Shown here piece by piece: positions 1 through 8,855 of a DNA stretch of 64,000 nt; position 1 is the first letter of the stretch; each line of letters starts with the position of its first letter. A program made the position numbers and the translations under genes. Origin of the DNA: Nocardia paucivorans NBRC 100373 (GTDB taxonomy: Bacteria > Actinomycetota > Actinomycetes > Mycobacteriales > Mycobacteriaceae); contig NZ_BAGE01000046.1 of assembly GCF_000308675.1 (NCBI RefSeq), positions 186,001 through 250,000 on the forward strand, given 5' to 3'. Below the pieces are notes generated by a model that saw nothing but the letters and a program-made list of their open reading frames with translations, was not told where the DNA came from and made no database searches.

Positions 1-1
1 C

Positions 2-538
2 TACTACGACGGCAGGCTCCGGTCCGAGATCGCCGGCACCGCCACCGACGAGCCGGATGTGGCCGAACCCGGTATCAGCACGGTGCCGGTGCCCCATCAC
101 GGCAATTCCACCGTGTCCGACGCCGAGGCCCGCGAGGTGGTGCGGCAGGTGCGAATATTGCTCGGCCGCTCGTGGATATCGGGCGCGTCGAGCGAAAGGC
201 TGCGCCCGCACGATATTTTCGTGGTGACGCCCTATCGGGCACAGGCCAACCGGGTTCGCACACTGTTGGCCCAGGCCAGAATCGAGGACGTCCTGGTCGG
301 CACACCCGAGTTGTTCCGTGGGCGGGAGGCCGCGGTGGTGCTGTTATCGATGGCCACCTCCACCCCTGACGACGCCCCGGACGGGATGACCTCCCTGATA
401 TCACGCAGGCTGGTTCACGACGCCCTGTGCCGAGCCCGCTGGAAGGCGATCGTCATCCGCTCACCATTACTGACCGAATATCTGCCGGACACACCGGAAG
501 GCCTCACCGAACTCGCCCGTTTCATCCGACTGGCCTGA
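2..538 (+). CDS. C-terminal part of a superfamily 1 helicase-like ATPase (partial, 5' end outside window)
   Basis: The reading frame is open from the left edge, so only about the last 178 residues are present. The segment looks like the second RecA-like domain (AAA_12 type) of UvrD/Upf1-class helicases: a VTPYRAQ motif, then GTPELFRGREAAVVLLSM, which fits the motif V region (usually a FQGxE core), then SRRLVHDALCRAR, which fits the motif VI arginine region. A GTG at 59 would be an internal codon. In M. tuberculosis a very large helicase (Rv1251c) lies close to kgd, as here, so this is probably its counterpart. The substrate (DNA or RNA) cannot be told from this fragment. Confidence 0.75.
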   Translation, partial: YYDGRLRSEIAGTATDEPDVAEPGISTVPVPHHGNSTVSDAEAREVVRQVRILLGRSWISGASSERLRPHDIFVVTPYRAQANRVRTLLAQARIEDVLVGTPELFRGREAAVVLLSMATSTPDDAPDGMTSLISRRLVHDALCRARWKAIVIRSPLLTEYLPDTPEGLTELARFIRLA

Positions 539-610
539 GTTCATATCCGAACCGATCGCCCGCTCGAAACAGGTCTTACCCACCCGCCGATTAGACCGGT
601 AGCGATACGA

Positions 611-1789
611 TCAGCCGAAACACTGCCCCTCACCTCGATATGTCGGCACCGCCGTCCGGTTCCCGTGGCCGTCCACCAGATACAACCGGTCGAACCGTTC
701 GCACAACTCACCCGCCTTCGCGTGCCGGAACCACACCCGGTCGCCGATGGCCGGCCCGGCCGCACCCGCCAACGGTGTCTGCACCTCCCCCGCGCCCTCG
801 GTGCCGAGCAGACGTAATCCCTTGGGCCACACCGGTTTGGGGACCCGAGCAGCCCCGGGCGGACCGGACGCGATATAGCCGCCGGCGAAGACCGTCGTTA
901 TCCGAGGGGCCGGTTTGCGCAGTACCGGCAGGGCGAAATAGAGCGCGGGCCGTGCGGTGAAGGAGCGGTAATCATCGAACAGGGTCGGCACGTACAGCCC
1001 CGAGCCCGCGGTCACCTCGGTGACCCCTTCGGCGGCGGCAGACAGCTCCACCGACCCGGTGCCACCGCTGTTCACGATCTCCAGCGGCCCGATCACCGAC
1101 ACCACCGCGTCCAGGACCGCCGCGCGCCGCCGACCGATCTCGGCGGCGGAGACCTTCTTCATGAGGCGCACCGGCAACGAACTGTCCGGAAGGCCGGCGA
1201 TCTGCGCCTCGTAGGTCATCACACCCACCACCTGGAAACCGCGTTCTCGTGCCTGCGTCGCCAACCGTGCCGCCTGGTCGGGGGTGCGAACGGGCGAGCG
1301 TCGCACCCCCAGATGTAGCGGACCGATCCGCAGTGAGGCATCCACGTCCAGACAGATCCGGGGACGCAATCGGTCGGAGCCGACGGCGGCACGGATCAGA
1401 TCGAGTTGGGCGATATCGTCCACCATCAGGGTGATGGCCTCGGACAGCCGCGGATCGCCGGCGAATTCGGCCAACGCCGCCCGGTCGACGGTCGGATAGC
1501 CGAGCAGTACGTCACGCGCGCCGTGGCGAACCAGCCAGATGGCCTCGGCCAGGGAGTAGGACATGATGCCGGCGAACCCACCGGCGGCGGTCAGTTCGCT
1601 GCCGAGGACCAGTTCCAATACCGCACGACAGCGCACGGATTTGCTCGCCACCCGAATGGGTCGGCCCGCGGCCCGGCGCACCAGGTCGGCGACATTGGCG
1701 TTCATGGCGTCCAGATCGAGTACCACGAGCGGCGGGTCCAGCTCGGCGGTGGCCGCGTGCAGGGCGGCAAATGGCGAAGTCTCGCTCAT
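611..1789 (-). CDS. PLP-dependent amino acid deaminase/aldolase, alanine-racemase-fold (D-threonine-aldolase-like)
   Basis: A 392-residue fold-type III PLP enzyme. The N-terminal TIM barrel opens with LVVLDLDAMNANVADL and VASKSVR, whose lysine (about residue 50) should form the Schiff base with PLP. The C-terminal beta domain holds WFRHAKAGELCERF, where His and Cys sit at the position of the divalent-metal site in D-threonine aldolases. Actinobacterial members are usually named amino acid deaminase/aldolase without a proven substrate. The ATG at 1789 is preferred; a GTG three codons upstream (1798) is possible. It stands alone between convergent helicase and a TetR-like gene on the same strand. 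Confidence 0.8.
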   Translation of the reverse strand: MSETSPFAALHAATAELDPPLVVLDLDAMNANVADLVRRAAGRPIRVASKSVRCRAVLELVLGSELTAAGGFAGIMSYSLAEAIWLVRHGARDVLLGYPTVDRAALAEFAGDPRLSEAITLMVDDIAQLDLIRAAVGSDRLRPRICLDVDASLRIGPLHLGVRRSPVRTPDQAARLATQARERGFQVVGVMTYEAQIAGLPDSSLPVRLMKKVSAAEIGRRRAAVLDAVVSVIGPLEIVNSGGTGSVELSAAAEGVTEVTAGSGLYVPTLFDDYRSFTARPALYFALPVLRKPAPRITTVFAGGYIASGPPGAARVPKPVWPKGLRLLGTEGAGEVQTPLAGAAGPAIGDRVWFRHAKAGELCERFDRLYLVDGHGNRTAVPTYRGEGQCFG

Positions 1790-1876
1790 TCCGCCCACTC
1801 AACCATTCAACTGGTCAAACGTCCAGTGTCGCGGACAGGCGATATCGCCCCTCCCAAGCGCGAAGGGGGAGAACTT

Positions 1877-2482
1877 CTACAGACACACTGCACGAGCGGA
1901 CAGATTGGATACCAGATCGTCGAAGGCCACCAGAACCGCCTCGTCGTCACAATCGGCCAACCAGCGCAGCACCACACCCTGGACCACCGAGATGGCGCAT
2001 GCGGCGATGGACTCCACCGGTTCCAGCCACTGGCAGCCGGATAGTTCGGCGCAGAGCGCGAGACCGGCGGCCACCTCGCTCTCGCGCCTGCGCACCCGCG
2101 CAGCGATCACGGGTTCGGGTGAATACTCGGATCGGTGATCCCAGTGCTCACGCAATTGCCGCACGGTCCGCTCGTAGGCAAGGGCCTGCTGAGCCGGGTC
2201 GGCCTTGATCGTCGGCCAGTACGCGCTCAGCCCGGCGTGCAGCAATGTTCGCAGCGCGCGCACCCCAGTGGTATCCAGAGAGGCCGCCACCGTACGGACG
2301 GCTTCCGTCACCTCGACCGCTATGCGGGCGCTTCGACGGCTTTCCAACGTTTCTCCACGTGCGCTCAACAACAGCTCCCTCGCAGATGGTTCCGCGCTCC
2401 GGGCCACACACGCGGCTCCGAGGCGACCGACTGGATCAGCGGCAGAAGTCGGGATGTTCGATTGATCCAGTCCAACCTTCAC
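1877..2482 (-). CDS. TetR-like C-terminal ligand-binding domain protein with no recognisable DNA-binding domain
   Basis: About 201 residues from the GTG at 2482; an ATG at 2572 in the same frame would give 231. The C-terminal two thirds (LRTLLHAGLSAYWP, then AYERTVRQLREHW, then WLEPVESIAACAISVVQG) is helical and patterned like the effector-binding half of TetR regulators. The N-terminal part lacks the usual helix-turn-helix (no GxxxxYxHF signature), and the upstream sequence in the other frames does not encode one. It may be a truncated regulator, a ligand-binding or decoy partner, or a divergent family. Function unknown. The AT-richer DNA just upstream carries a direct repeat. Confidence 0.5.
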   Translation of the reverse strand: MKVGLDQSNIPTSAADPVGRLGAACVARSAEPSARELLLSARGETLESRRSARIAVEVTEAVRTVAASLDTTGVRALRTLLHAGLSAYWPTIKADPAQQALAYERTVRQLREHWDHRSEYSPEPVIAARVRRRESEVAAGLALCAELSGCQWLEPVESIAACAISVVQGVVLRWLADCDDEAVLVAFDDLVSNLSARAVCL

Positions 2483-2490
2483 CGATATTA

Positions 2491-2517
2491 GAATGTTTGC
2501 AGAGTTCAGGAATGTTT
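2491..2517. repeat. Short direct repeat upstream of the TetR-like gene
   Basis: GAATGTTT occurs at 2491-2498 and again at 2510-2517, 19 bases apart (about two helical turns), inside an AT-rich patch that is unusual for this high-GC DNA. It lies immediately upstream of the GTG start proposed for the leftward TetR-like gene, so it could be a regulator binding site. No other support. Confidence 0.3.
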
Positions 2518-2749
2518 TAGATAACGATTCTGTACTCGAAGATTGTTTTTCACCCCAAAGGGAACCCCACACCCTGTGAGCACCCGCACCTCGATGCGAT
2601 CCCGGTCCGCACCAGGCCGGTCAGCGGGACTCTCCTCGCCCCTTCCCATCGACAGGCCTTCGACCACTGTACTTCTATCGGGACCCGCACCCGCTACGTG
2701 TGCTCCATCACACAGCCGGCTGCCACCGGGGCGCCGCTAGCCTGTGTCG

Positions 2750-3508
2750 GTGACCAGCTCCACACCCGGCGACCATCTCCACATCCGCGGCACCTTCAAT
2801 TACCGCGACCTCGGCGGCCTCCGCACCATCGACGGGGCGAAGCTCCGCTCGGGAGTACTACTGCGTTCGGCCCAGCTCAGCCGAGTCGACGAAACCGGAC
2901 ACGCCACGCTGCGCGAGCTCGGCGTCCGCGCCGTCCACGACCTGCGCGGCCATCAAGAGATCGAACGCGCCGGACACGATCGCCTACCCCCGGATATCCG
3001 CCTCGTCGTCACCCCCTTCCACGACGATACGGTCGCCACACCGCCCCATGAGCAGACCGGGGAGGCCGCCGCGCTCTCCGCCCGCGACTACATGTTCCAC
3101 ACGTACCGCACCTTCCCGGCGCACCCTCGGGCACATGCGGCCATTGCGGCGATCGCCGAATCCATCCTCGCCACCGACGGCGCCGTTCTGGTGCACTGCG
3201 CGGCGGGTAAGGACCGCACCGGCTGGGCCGTCGCCACCCTGCTGCGGGCGGTGGGGGTCACCGAGGAGGACATCTTGGCCGACTACCTGCTCAGCAACCG
3301 CGCGGTATCGGAACTGCGCGCGGCCATGCGGGAGGAGTTCGGCGCAGACCGGGAACTGGCCGACGATCTGCTGGGAGTGCGGGAGGAGTACCTGCGGACG
3401 GCCTACGACGCGGTACGGGACCTACACGGCGAGTTCGAGACCTACATGGACGCCATCGGCCTGACCCCGGACCTGCGCACCCGTCTGCGCGCCCGCATGG
3501 TCGACTGA
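2750..3508 (+). CDS. PtpB-like dual-specificity tyrosine/lipid phosphatase
   Basis: A 252-residue protein with the cysteine phosphatase P-loop HCAAGKDRTGW (Cys-x5-Arg-Thr) near residue 155 and an N-terminal FNYRDLGGLRT segment typical of the Y_phosphatase3/PtpB family. M. tuberculosis PtpB (Rv0153c) is a secreted phosphatase with protein-tyrosine and phosphoinositide activity, but no signal peptide is visible here. A TAGCCT box at 2738-2743 lies six bases before GTG 2750, the pattern of a leaderless mRNA, so 2750 is preferred over GTG 2744. It is monocistronic and convergent with the next gene. Substrate is inferred from family only. Confidence 0.85.
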   Translation: MTSSTPGDHLHIRGTFNYRDLGGLRTIDGAKLRSGVLLRSAQLSRVDETGHATLRELGVRAVHDLRGHQEIERAGHDRLPPDIRLVVTPFHDDTVATPPHEQTGEAAALSARDYMFHTYRTFPAHPRAHAAIAAIAESILATDGAVLVHCAAGKDRTGWAVATLLRAVGVTEEDILADYLLSNRAVSELRAAMREEFGADRELADDLLGVREEYLRTAYDAVRDLHGEFETYMDAIGLTPDLRTRLRARMVD

Positions 3509-3554
3509 CCGGGGACCCGCGCACGCATCCGGTTCGCGCCCGTCACCGACACCG

Positions 3555-4916
3555 CTACGCGCTGCGGCGCACCAGACCGTCGGTACCGATGGTGACCTGA
3601 TGTCCGGTGTGGAACCACGTCCCGGTGAAGCGGGCGGCGGTGCTGCGCGGATCGTTCCAATACCTGCGGGTCACATTCGGCCCCCGGCACAGCAGCTCGC
3701 CGTGCCCGTCCGCGGCCCGCGGCCCACACAACGCGAGCTCGGTACCGCCGAAGGGGAGGCCGAGCACCCGACCGTTCTCGTCGTCGGCCGGACCCGCCGC
3801 GGGACCGATGGCCAGCCCGATTCCGCTCGTCTCCGTCGCACCCCACAGCGACCACTGCCGGGCGGCGGGAAACACCCGATGGAGCTTCTCGGCCGTCCCG
3901 ATGGCCGACGACCGGGACGGTTCCGGGAGCTCTGTGGCGTGCCGACCGGCCGTGCTGATCCGCACCACCCGATCGGTGGGCAGCCCCTCCGCGTGCTGCC
4001 CGGCCAGGGTGGGCAGCATAGCGTCGAGGATCCCGGCATTCGCCGAGATCATATCGATTCGCTCGGTGACCAGGGCCTTCCGGAGGACTTCCAGCGGCCG
4101 ATCGACGGTGGGCGCCAGCACCACCGTGCCCCCCACCGCGAAGGTCGGCAGCAGTTGATCGACACAACCGCCGGCATGCGCGAGCGGTAGCAGCACCAGA
4201 TTGCGCAGCCCCTCCGGCGACAGCTCGAGCGCCACGACCATGGAGCGGATCGCCGAGAGCAGATTCTCGTTGGTGAGCTCGACACCCTTCGGCGGCGATA
4301 CGGCCGAACCGGCACCACCGGTGTAGCAGAGCAGAGCCAGATCGCTCAGCGCCGCTCCGTCGTCGATGAAGGGCGCTCCGTCGGGTAGATCGGCCTCCCG
4401 GTGCGCCTCGGGCCGGGTGGCGCCGCAGCCGCGCTCACGCGAACCCAGCACATAGTCGGCCTCGCTGTCGGCGATCACCCGTTCGGCCACGGACTCGGGC
4501 AGTCCGTAATGGACCAGCACCGGCACGGCGCCGCTGAGCAGCGCACCGAGAAATGCCTGCACCCAGCGCACCCCCGGTGGCATGTGCACGGCGATCCGGT
4601 CGCCGTAGCCGATACCGTGCTCCTGTAGACCACCCGCCACCCGCGACGCCGAATGCCACAGCTGCCGGTAGGTGAGCCGAGGGCCGCCGATCTCGACCAC
4701 GGCCTCCCGCTCGGCGAACGCGTGCACCTGCACATCGAGCAGTTCGGTGAGCGCGGGACTGAGATTGCCGTAGCGCAGCACCCCGTCCGCGCCTCGGGAC
4801 AGGGGCGTATCGGACCGGATTCCCGAGGCGGGGTACTCGACCAGCCGCGACGACGAATCGCTCGCGCTGCTCGGGGGAGACAGTGGTCCGCGGGTTGCCG
4901 TAGTGCCGTCGTGCAT
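3555..4916 (-). CDS. Acyl-CoA synthetase-like protein lacking the C-terminal lid domain (probable pseudoenzyme)
   Basis: A 453-residue AMP-binding-fold protein. The N-terminal domain is recognisable (LTYRQLW, DRIAVHMPPGVRWV, and WGATETSG at about 358-365 as the YGxTE motif). The P-loop normally reading YTSGTTGxPKG is YTGGAGSAVSPPKG at 198-211, and the TGD motif that binds the AMP ribose is TGH at 437-439. The protein stops about ten residues later, where the roughly 100-residue C-terminal domain with the catalytic lysine should begin. The next gene ends 46 bases beyond, so the domain is not merely frameshifted away. Normal adenylation seems unlikely; a binding, scaffold or decayed role is possible. 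Confidence 0.75.
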   Translation of the reverse strand: MHDGTTATRGPLSPPSSASDSSSRLVEYPASGIRSDTPLSRGADGVLRYGNLSPALTELLDVQVHAFAEREAVVEIGGPRLTYRQLWHSASRVAGGLQEHGIGYGDRIAVHMPPGVRWVQAFLGALLSGAVPVLVHYGLPESVAERVIADSEADYVLGSRERGCGATRPEAHREADLPDGAPFIDDGAALSDLALLCYTGGAGSAVSPPKGVELTNENLLSAIRSMVVALELSPEGLRNLVLLPLAHAGGCVDQLLPTFAVGGTVVLAPTVDRPLEVLRKALVTERIDMISANAGILDAMLPTLAGQHAEGLPTDRVVRISTAGRHATELPEPSRSSAIGTAEKLHRVFPAARQWSLWGATETSGIGLAIGPAAGPADDENGRVLGLPFGGTELALCGPRAADGHGELLCRGPNVTRRYWNDPRSTAARFTGTWFHTGHQVTIGTDGLVRRSA

Positions 4917-4955
4917 CGGACCTCCGCGTGCTCGAAAAGTCGGGCACTGCGACTA

Positions 4956-4971
4956 TATGATGCAGATCACA
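4956..4971. promoter_or_regulatory. CRP/GlxR-like palindrome upstream of the ACS-like gene
   Basis: TATGA-TGCAGA-TCACA matches the consensus TGTGA-N6-TCACA of cAMP-receptor-family regulators at nine of ten positions. It lies 40 bases upstream of the start codon at 4916 on the minus strand. Regulation by a CRP/GlxR homologue is an inference from the motif alone. Confidence 0.4.
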
Positions 4972-5045
4972 CAAAGGGGGCCGAGTCGACGAAAGTAGCC
5001 GACTCGTGACCTCCCCGAAACACCACGACCATCGCATCCGGCCGC

Positions 5046-5840
5046 TCAGCGACCGGTGTAGGTCGCCTTCCCCGGTCCCACCGCCAGGAAGCTGCGCACG
5101 GCATTGCGCAGGTCCTCGGTGTCGAACAGTTCGGCCGACACCTGGGGAGTCACCGAGTCGGCGTGCGCCACCCCGCCGGAACGCCAGGCCGTGACGATCC
5201 GCTTGGTGGCCGCGTGTGCCCGGGTGGGTCCTTCGGCAAGCCGATGGGTCAGGGCCACGGCCGCAGCGTCGACATCCTCGTGCACCGCGTTCACCACGCC
5301 CCAATCGGCCATGGTCGCCGCGTCGTACAGATCACCGGTCATGACCAGTTCCCGGGCCCGCCCCGAACCGGCCCGCTCGGCCAATCGCTGCGGGCCGCCC
5401 ATCGACGGGGTCAACCCGACCACGGTTTCCACCAGTCCGAATTTCGCCGTCGGCGCCGCCAGGATCAGATCACAGGCCAGGGCGATTTCGAAGGCCGCGG
5501 TGAGGGTGAGTCCGTGGGCGGCGAACACCACCGGGCACGGCAATGCCTCCACGGGATGACAGATCCGGGCGAACAGGTCCTGCCACAGCTCGGCGCCCTG
5601 TTCGGCGGTGAGCCCCTCGAAGGTGTGCACATCCACCCCGCCGGAGACGACCTTCCCCTCGGCCCGCAGCAGTGCGGCGCGGGGCGGATTCGCCGTCAGC
5701 TCCGCGATATCGGTGATCAGGGAATCGAACATGGCCCGGTCGAAGAGGTTCAACGGCGGATGGGCCAGGGTCAGGGTGGCCACTTCGGCTCCGCCATCGG
5801 TAACGGTCCGCTCCAGGCGAGTGGGTTTCGTTTCACTCAT
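5046..5840 (-). CDS. Enoyl-CoA hydratase/isomerase (crotonase) family protein
   Basis: A 264-residue crotonase-fold protein. It has the oxyanion-hole strand VVSGGVDVHTF and both glutamates that act in the hydratase: one in AAFEIALACDL and one in GLVETVVGLTPSMGG. The usual GGG before the first glutamate reads TAA, which removes the classical glycine of the second oxyanion-hole position, so the exact reaction (hydratase, isomerase or other CoA chemistry) is open. A TAGGCT box (5848-5853 on the complement) lies seven bases before ATG 5840, suggesting a leaderless mRNA. It is divergent from the GST gene. Confidence 0.8.
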   Translation of the reverse strand: MSETKPTRLERTVTDGGAEVATLTLAHPPLNLFDRAMFDSLITDIAELTANPPRAALLRAEGKVVSGGVDVHTFEGLTAEQGAELWQDLFARICHPVEALPCPVVFAAHGLTLTAAFEIALACDLILAAPTAKFGLVETVVGLTPSMGGPQRLAERAGSGRARELVMTGDLYDAATMADWGVVNAVHEDVDAAAVALTHRLAEGPTRAHAATKRIVTAWRSGGVAHADSVTPQVSAELFDTEDLRNAVRSFLAVGPGKATYTGR

Positions 5841-5902
5841 ACCGGTCAGCCTATGGCCCGGATACCGGCACGGGGCCGCCCGAGTCTGCGAGACTGTCCC
5901 GT

Positions 5903-6931
5903 GTGAGCGAGTCGCAAGCCGAACAGGGCAGGTATGTCGAGAAAACCGAGTTCAAACGCGACACCAACTACATAACCACCCGCATCACGGCCGACGGACG
6001 CGACGGCTACCCGGTGGAACCGGGGCGCTACCGGCTGGTCGCCGCCCGAGCCTGTCCATGGGCCAACCGCACCCTGATCGTGCGCCGACTCCTGGGCCTG
6101 GAACAGGTGATCTCCCTGGGGCTGTGCGGTCCCACCCACGACAAGCTGAGCTGGACCTTCGACCTGGACCCCGGTGGGGTCGATCCGGTGCTCGGCATCC
6201 CGCGACTGCGCGACGCGTACCTGGCCCGCTTCCCGGACTACTCGCGCGGTATCACCGTGCCGGCCATCGTGGACATCCCGACCGGGCAAGTGGTCACCAA
6301 CGACTACGCGCAGATAACCCTGGACTTCTCCACCGAATGGTCCGCCCACCACCGCGACGGAGCACCGGACCTGTATCCCGAACCCCTACGGGCGGAGATC
6401 GACGAGGTGAACGACCGGGTTTTCCGGGACGTGAACAACGGGGTCTACCGTTGCGGTTTCGCCGGCGCCCAATACGCCTACGAACAGGCCTACGACCGCC
6501 TGTTCGCCGCGCTGGACTGGCTGTCGGACCGACTGGCCGGCCGACGGTACCTCGTCGGCGACACCATCACCGAGGCCGATGTCCGGCTGTTCACCACCCT
6601 GGTCCGCTTCGATCCCGTGTACCACGGTCATTTCAAATGCAACCGGAGCAAACTGACCGAGATGCCGGTGTTGTGGGCCTACGCCCGCGATCTGTTCCAG
6701 ACCCCCGGTTTCGGCGACACCATCGACTTCGCGCAGATCAAGACCCACTACTACGTGGTGCACACCGATATCAACCCCACCCGGGTGGTGCCCAAGGGCC
6801 CAGATCTGTCGAACTGGCTCACTCCGCACGGCCGCGAAGAACTCGGCGGACGTCCGTTCGGTGACGGCACCCCGCCGGGGCCCGTTCCCGAGGCCGAACG
6901 GGTCCCCGCAGATGCCAACCCACTGCGCTGA
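5903..6931 (+). CDS. Xi-class glutathione S-transferase / glutathionyl-hydroquinone reductase-like oxidoreductase
   Basis: A 342-residue ECM4/YqjG-family protein. The thioredoxin-like N-terminal domain carries the catalytic cysteine motif CPWANRTLIVRRL; the family consensus is CPWAHR. The all-helical C-terminal domain contains the conserved block VRLFTTLVRFDPVY and a C-terminal tail HTDINPTRVVPKGP typical of the family. These enzymes reductively remove glutathione from glutathionyl-hydroquinones. Mycobacteriales make mycothiol instead of glutathione, so the thiol partner is probably mycothiol (inference). Starts at GTG 5903 with a GAGACT box seven bases upstream. Confidence 0.85.
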   Translation: MSESQAEQGRYVEKTEFKRDTNYITTRITADGRDGYPVEPGRYRLVAARACPWANRTLIVRRLLGLEQVISLGLCGPTHDKLSWTFDLDPGGVDPVLGIPRLRDAYLARFPDYSRGITVPAIVDIPTGQVVTNDYAQITLDFSTEWSAHHRDGAPDLYPEPLRAEIDEVNDRVFRDVNNGVYRCGFAGAQYAYEQAYDRLFAALDWLSDRLAGRRYLVGDTITEADVRLFTTLVRFDPVYHGHFKCNRSKLTEMPVLWAYARDLFQTPGFGDTIDFAQIKTHYYVVHTDINPTRVVPKGPDLSNWLTPHGREELGGRPFGDGTPPGPVPEAERVPADANPLR

Positions 6932-7113
6932 CGAACCCGGTCCCACATGGAGACGCAGAACACACGACCGAACGACCTGGGGCGGATCGGGTAATCGACA
7001 CCTACCCCGGGTATTCGGGAACCGGGCCCTCCGCTCGCGACGTTGTCGTCATGACGTACCGACCGGCTCGGTGCCCTACAGTCTCAGCAGAGGGCGAAGA
7101 GGAGGATGACGCC

Positions 7114-7860
7114 GTGTTCCAAGGGGCGTTCGAGAAAACCGTCATCGAACTGCTCGACAGCGGTTCTCGGTTACAGGCGCCCGCGGTGGCCGAATACGTC
7201 GCGCGGTTGCGTCGTTCCCACCCCGGTGAAACCCCCGCGCAGATCATCTCCCGGTTGGAGAAGCAGTATCTGCTCGCGGTGACCGGCAGCGGTGGCGCGG
7301 TCGGCGCGGTCGCGGCCCTGCCCGGCGTGGGCACCCTCGCCGCACTCGGCGCGGTCGGTGCGGAAACCACCCTTTTCCTGGAGGTATCGGCCCTGTTCAC
7401 CCTCGCGGTAGCGGCCGTACACGGAGTCCGGCCCGAGGACTCCGAACAGCGGCGCGCACTGGTGCTGGCCGTGGTGCTGGGCGATGCCGGTATGCAGATC
7501 GTGCAGAAGGGCATCGGCAGCTCGGCCAAGAACTGGGGCACCGCCTTCGCCAATCGGATTCCCGGAATCGCCGGCATGAACGATTCGCTGCTCAAGCGGT
7601 TCGTCGTCCGGTTCCTCACCAAGCGAATGGCGTTGATGGCGGGCAAGGTGGTGCCCGCCGGGATCGGCGCCGTGATCGGCGGTGCGGGTAACCGGGCCCT
7701 CGGCAAGGCCACCGTCAACAATGCGCGCAAGGCGTTCGGACCCGCGCCGACCGCGTGGCCGGACGAGATCCGGATCGTGGACGCCGCGCCGCAGGCCGCC
7801 CTGGACAAGGCGGCGCCCGCTTCCTCGACCGCCCCGCGACCCCCGGCCGATCCGCAGTGA
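7114..7860 (+). CDS. EcsC-like conserved membrane-associated protein (Rv1249c-like position)
   Basis: A 248-residue alanine/glycine-rich protein with hydrophobic stretches (for example LLAVTGSGGAVGAVAALPGVG and the segment around AGKVVPAGIGAVIGGAG) and a proline/alanine-rich tail. GTG 7114 is chosen because GAAGAGGAGGATG lies just upstream and a TACAGT box at 7077-7082 would place the transcript start near 7089; an in-frame ATG at 7051 lies upstream of that box. A 10-bp palindrome CGTCATGACG (7047-7056) sits near the -35 position. M. tuberculosis has a membrane protein of similar size (Rv1249c) beside kgd. Molecular function unknown. Confidence 0.65.
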   Translation: MFQGAFEKTVIELLDSGSRLQAPAVAEYVARLRRSHPGETPAQIISRLEKQYLLAVTGSGGAVGAVAALPGVGTLAALGAVGAETTLFLEVSALFTLAVAAVHGVRPEDSEQRRALVLAVVLGDAGMQIVQKGIGSSAKNWGTAFANRIPGIAGMNDSLLKRFVVRFLTKRMALMAGKVVPAGIGAVIGGAGNRALGKATVNNARKAFGPAPTAWPDEIRIVDAAPQAALDKAAPASSTAPRPPADPQ

Positions 7861-8855
7861 GCCCGACGCACCCACCGGCCATCACGGCCCAGGGACTGAC
7901 CAAACGCTACAACGGTTTCCTCACCGCGGTGCAGGACGTGAGTTTCACCGTCCCCACCGGAACCTCCACCGCCCTGGTCGGGCCACCGGGCTCGGGGAAG
8001 ACGACCGTCCTCCGCATTCTGCTCGGCCTGATGGAGCCCACCGTGGGGTCGGCCACCGTCGCGGGAACAAACCCGGTGCGCGCCGGTCGCAGCGCGACCG
8101 CGGGCGCCGCGCCCACCCGGGTGGGCGCGGTGCTCTCCCCGCGCGGACTGCACCCCCGTCGGACCGTTCGCGACCATCTGCGCGTATGCGCGGCGGCCGC
8201 GGGTCTACCGGACTCCCGGGTGCGCGCCGTGTTGGAACTGACCGGACTGGCCGAACGGTCCCGCGCCGAGGCGGGTGCCCTGAGTCCGGGCGAGGAAACC
8301 CGGGCCGCGCTGGCCACTGCGCTGCTCACCGACCCACCACTTCTGCTGCTCGACGACCCCCTCCCCGAACAGGACACCGACGAGACGACCTGGCTGCAGG
8401 AGTTCCTGCGCGCGCATATCCGTCGCGGCGGTACGGCGCTGTTCACCGCCCGGCGGCTGGCCCCGGTCCTACCGGCGGCCGATGGGCTGGTGGTGCTCGG
8501 TGAGGGCACGGTGGTGTACCGGGGCAGCCCGGCCCGGCTGCGACGCGGTAACCCCGACCGGCTTGTCGTCGCATCGTCCTCACCGATCGCCCTGGCGACC
8601 ATGCTCGCCTCCCGGGGACTGACCGATGCCGTCATCCGCCCCGACGGCCGGCTCGCGGTGGCGGGGGCAACCGAAACGGAGATCGTGGCCGCCGCGCACG
8701 CCGCCGCCGTTCGCCTGGACGGTATCGTCGCCGACCCGATCCACCCGGATCGAGTGTTGGCGTCCCTGACCAAACCGACAGCGCGTCCCGCTCCGGCACC
8801 CGGCTACCGGATGCCGCAACCGTCCACTCCGATGCCGCACGGGGTTCCTCGATGA
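7857..8855 (+). CDS. ABC transporter ATP-binding subunit with degenerate catalytic motifs
   Basis: A 332-residue nucleotide-binding subunit. GTG 7857 overlaps the previous stop codon (GTGA), suggesting translational coupling. Walker A is GPPGSGKTT at about residues 41-49. The signature motif is LSPGE rather than LSGGQ (about 141), Walker B ends LLLLDDP so the catalytic glutamate is aspartate, and the switch histidine is absent from ALFTARRLAPV. It probably binds ATP but hydrolyses it slowly or works with another subunit. It pairs with the permease encoded next, overlapping it by four bases. Confidence 0.75.
   Translation: MSPTHPPAITAQGLTKRYNGFLTAVQDVSFTVPTGTSTALVGPPGSGKTTVLRILLGLMEPTVGSATVAGTNPVRAGRSATAGAAPTRVGAVLSPRGLHPRRTVRDHLRVCAAAAGLPDSRVRAVLELTGLAERSRAEAGALSPGEETRAALATALLTDPPLLLLDDPLPEQDTDETTWLQEFLRAHIRRGGTALFTARRLAPVLPAADGLVVLGEGTVVYRGSPARLRRGNPDRLVVASSSPIALATMLASRGLTDAVIRPDGRLAVAGATETEIVAAAHAAAVRLDGIVADPIHPDRVLASLTKPTARPAPAPGYRMPQPSTPMPHGVPR

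Noticed and set aside
5046..5840. The crotonase as a fully standard enoyl-CoA hydratase
   Set aside because: Both catalytic Glu are present, but the GGG oxyanion-hole motif is replaced by TAA, so the specific reaction is left open.
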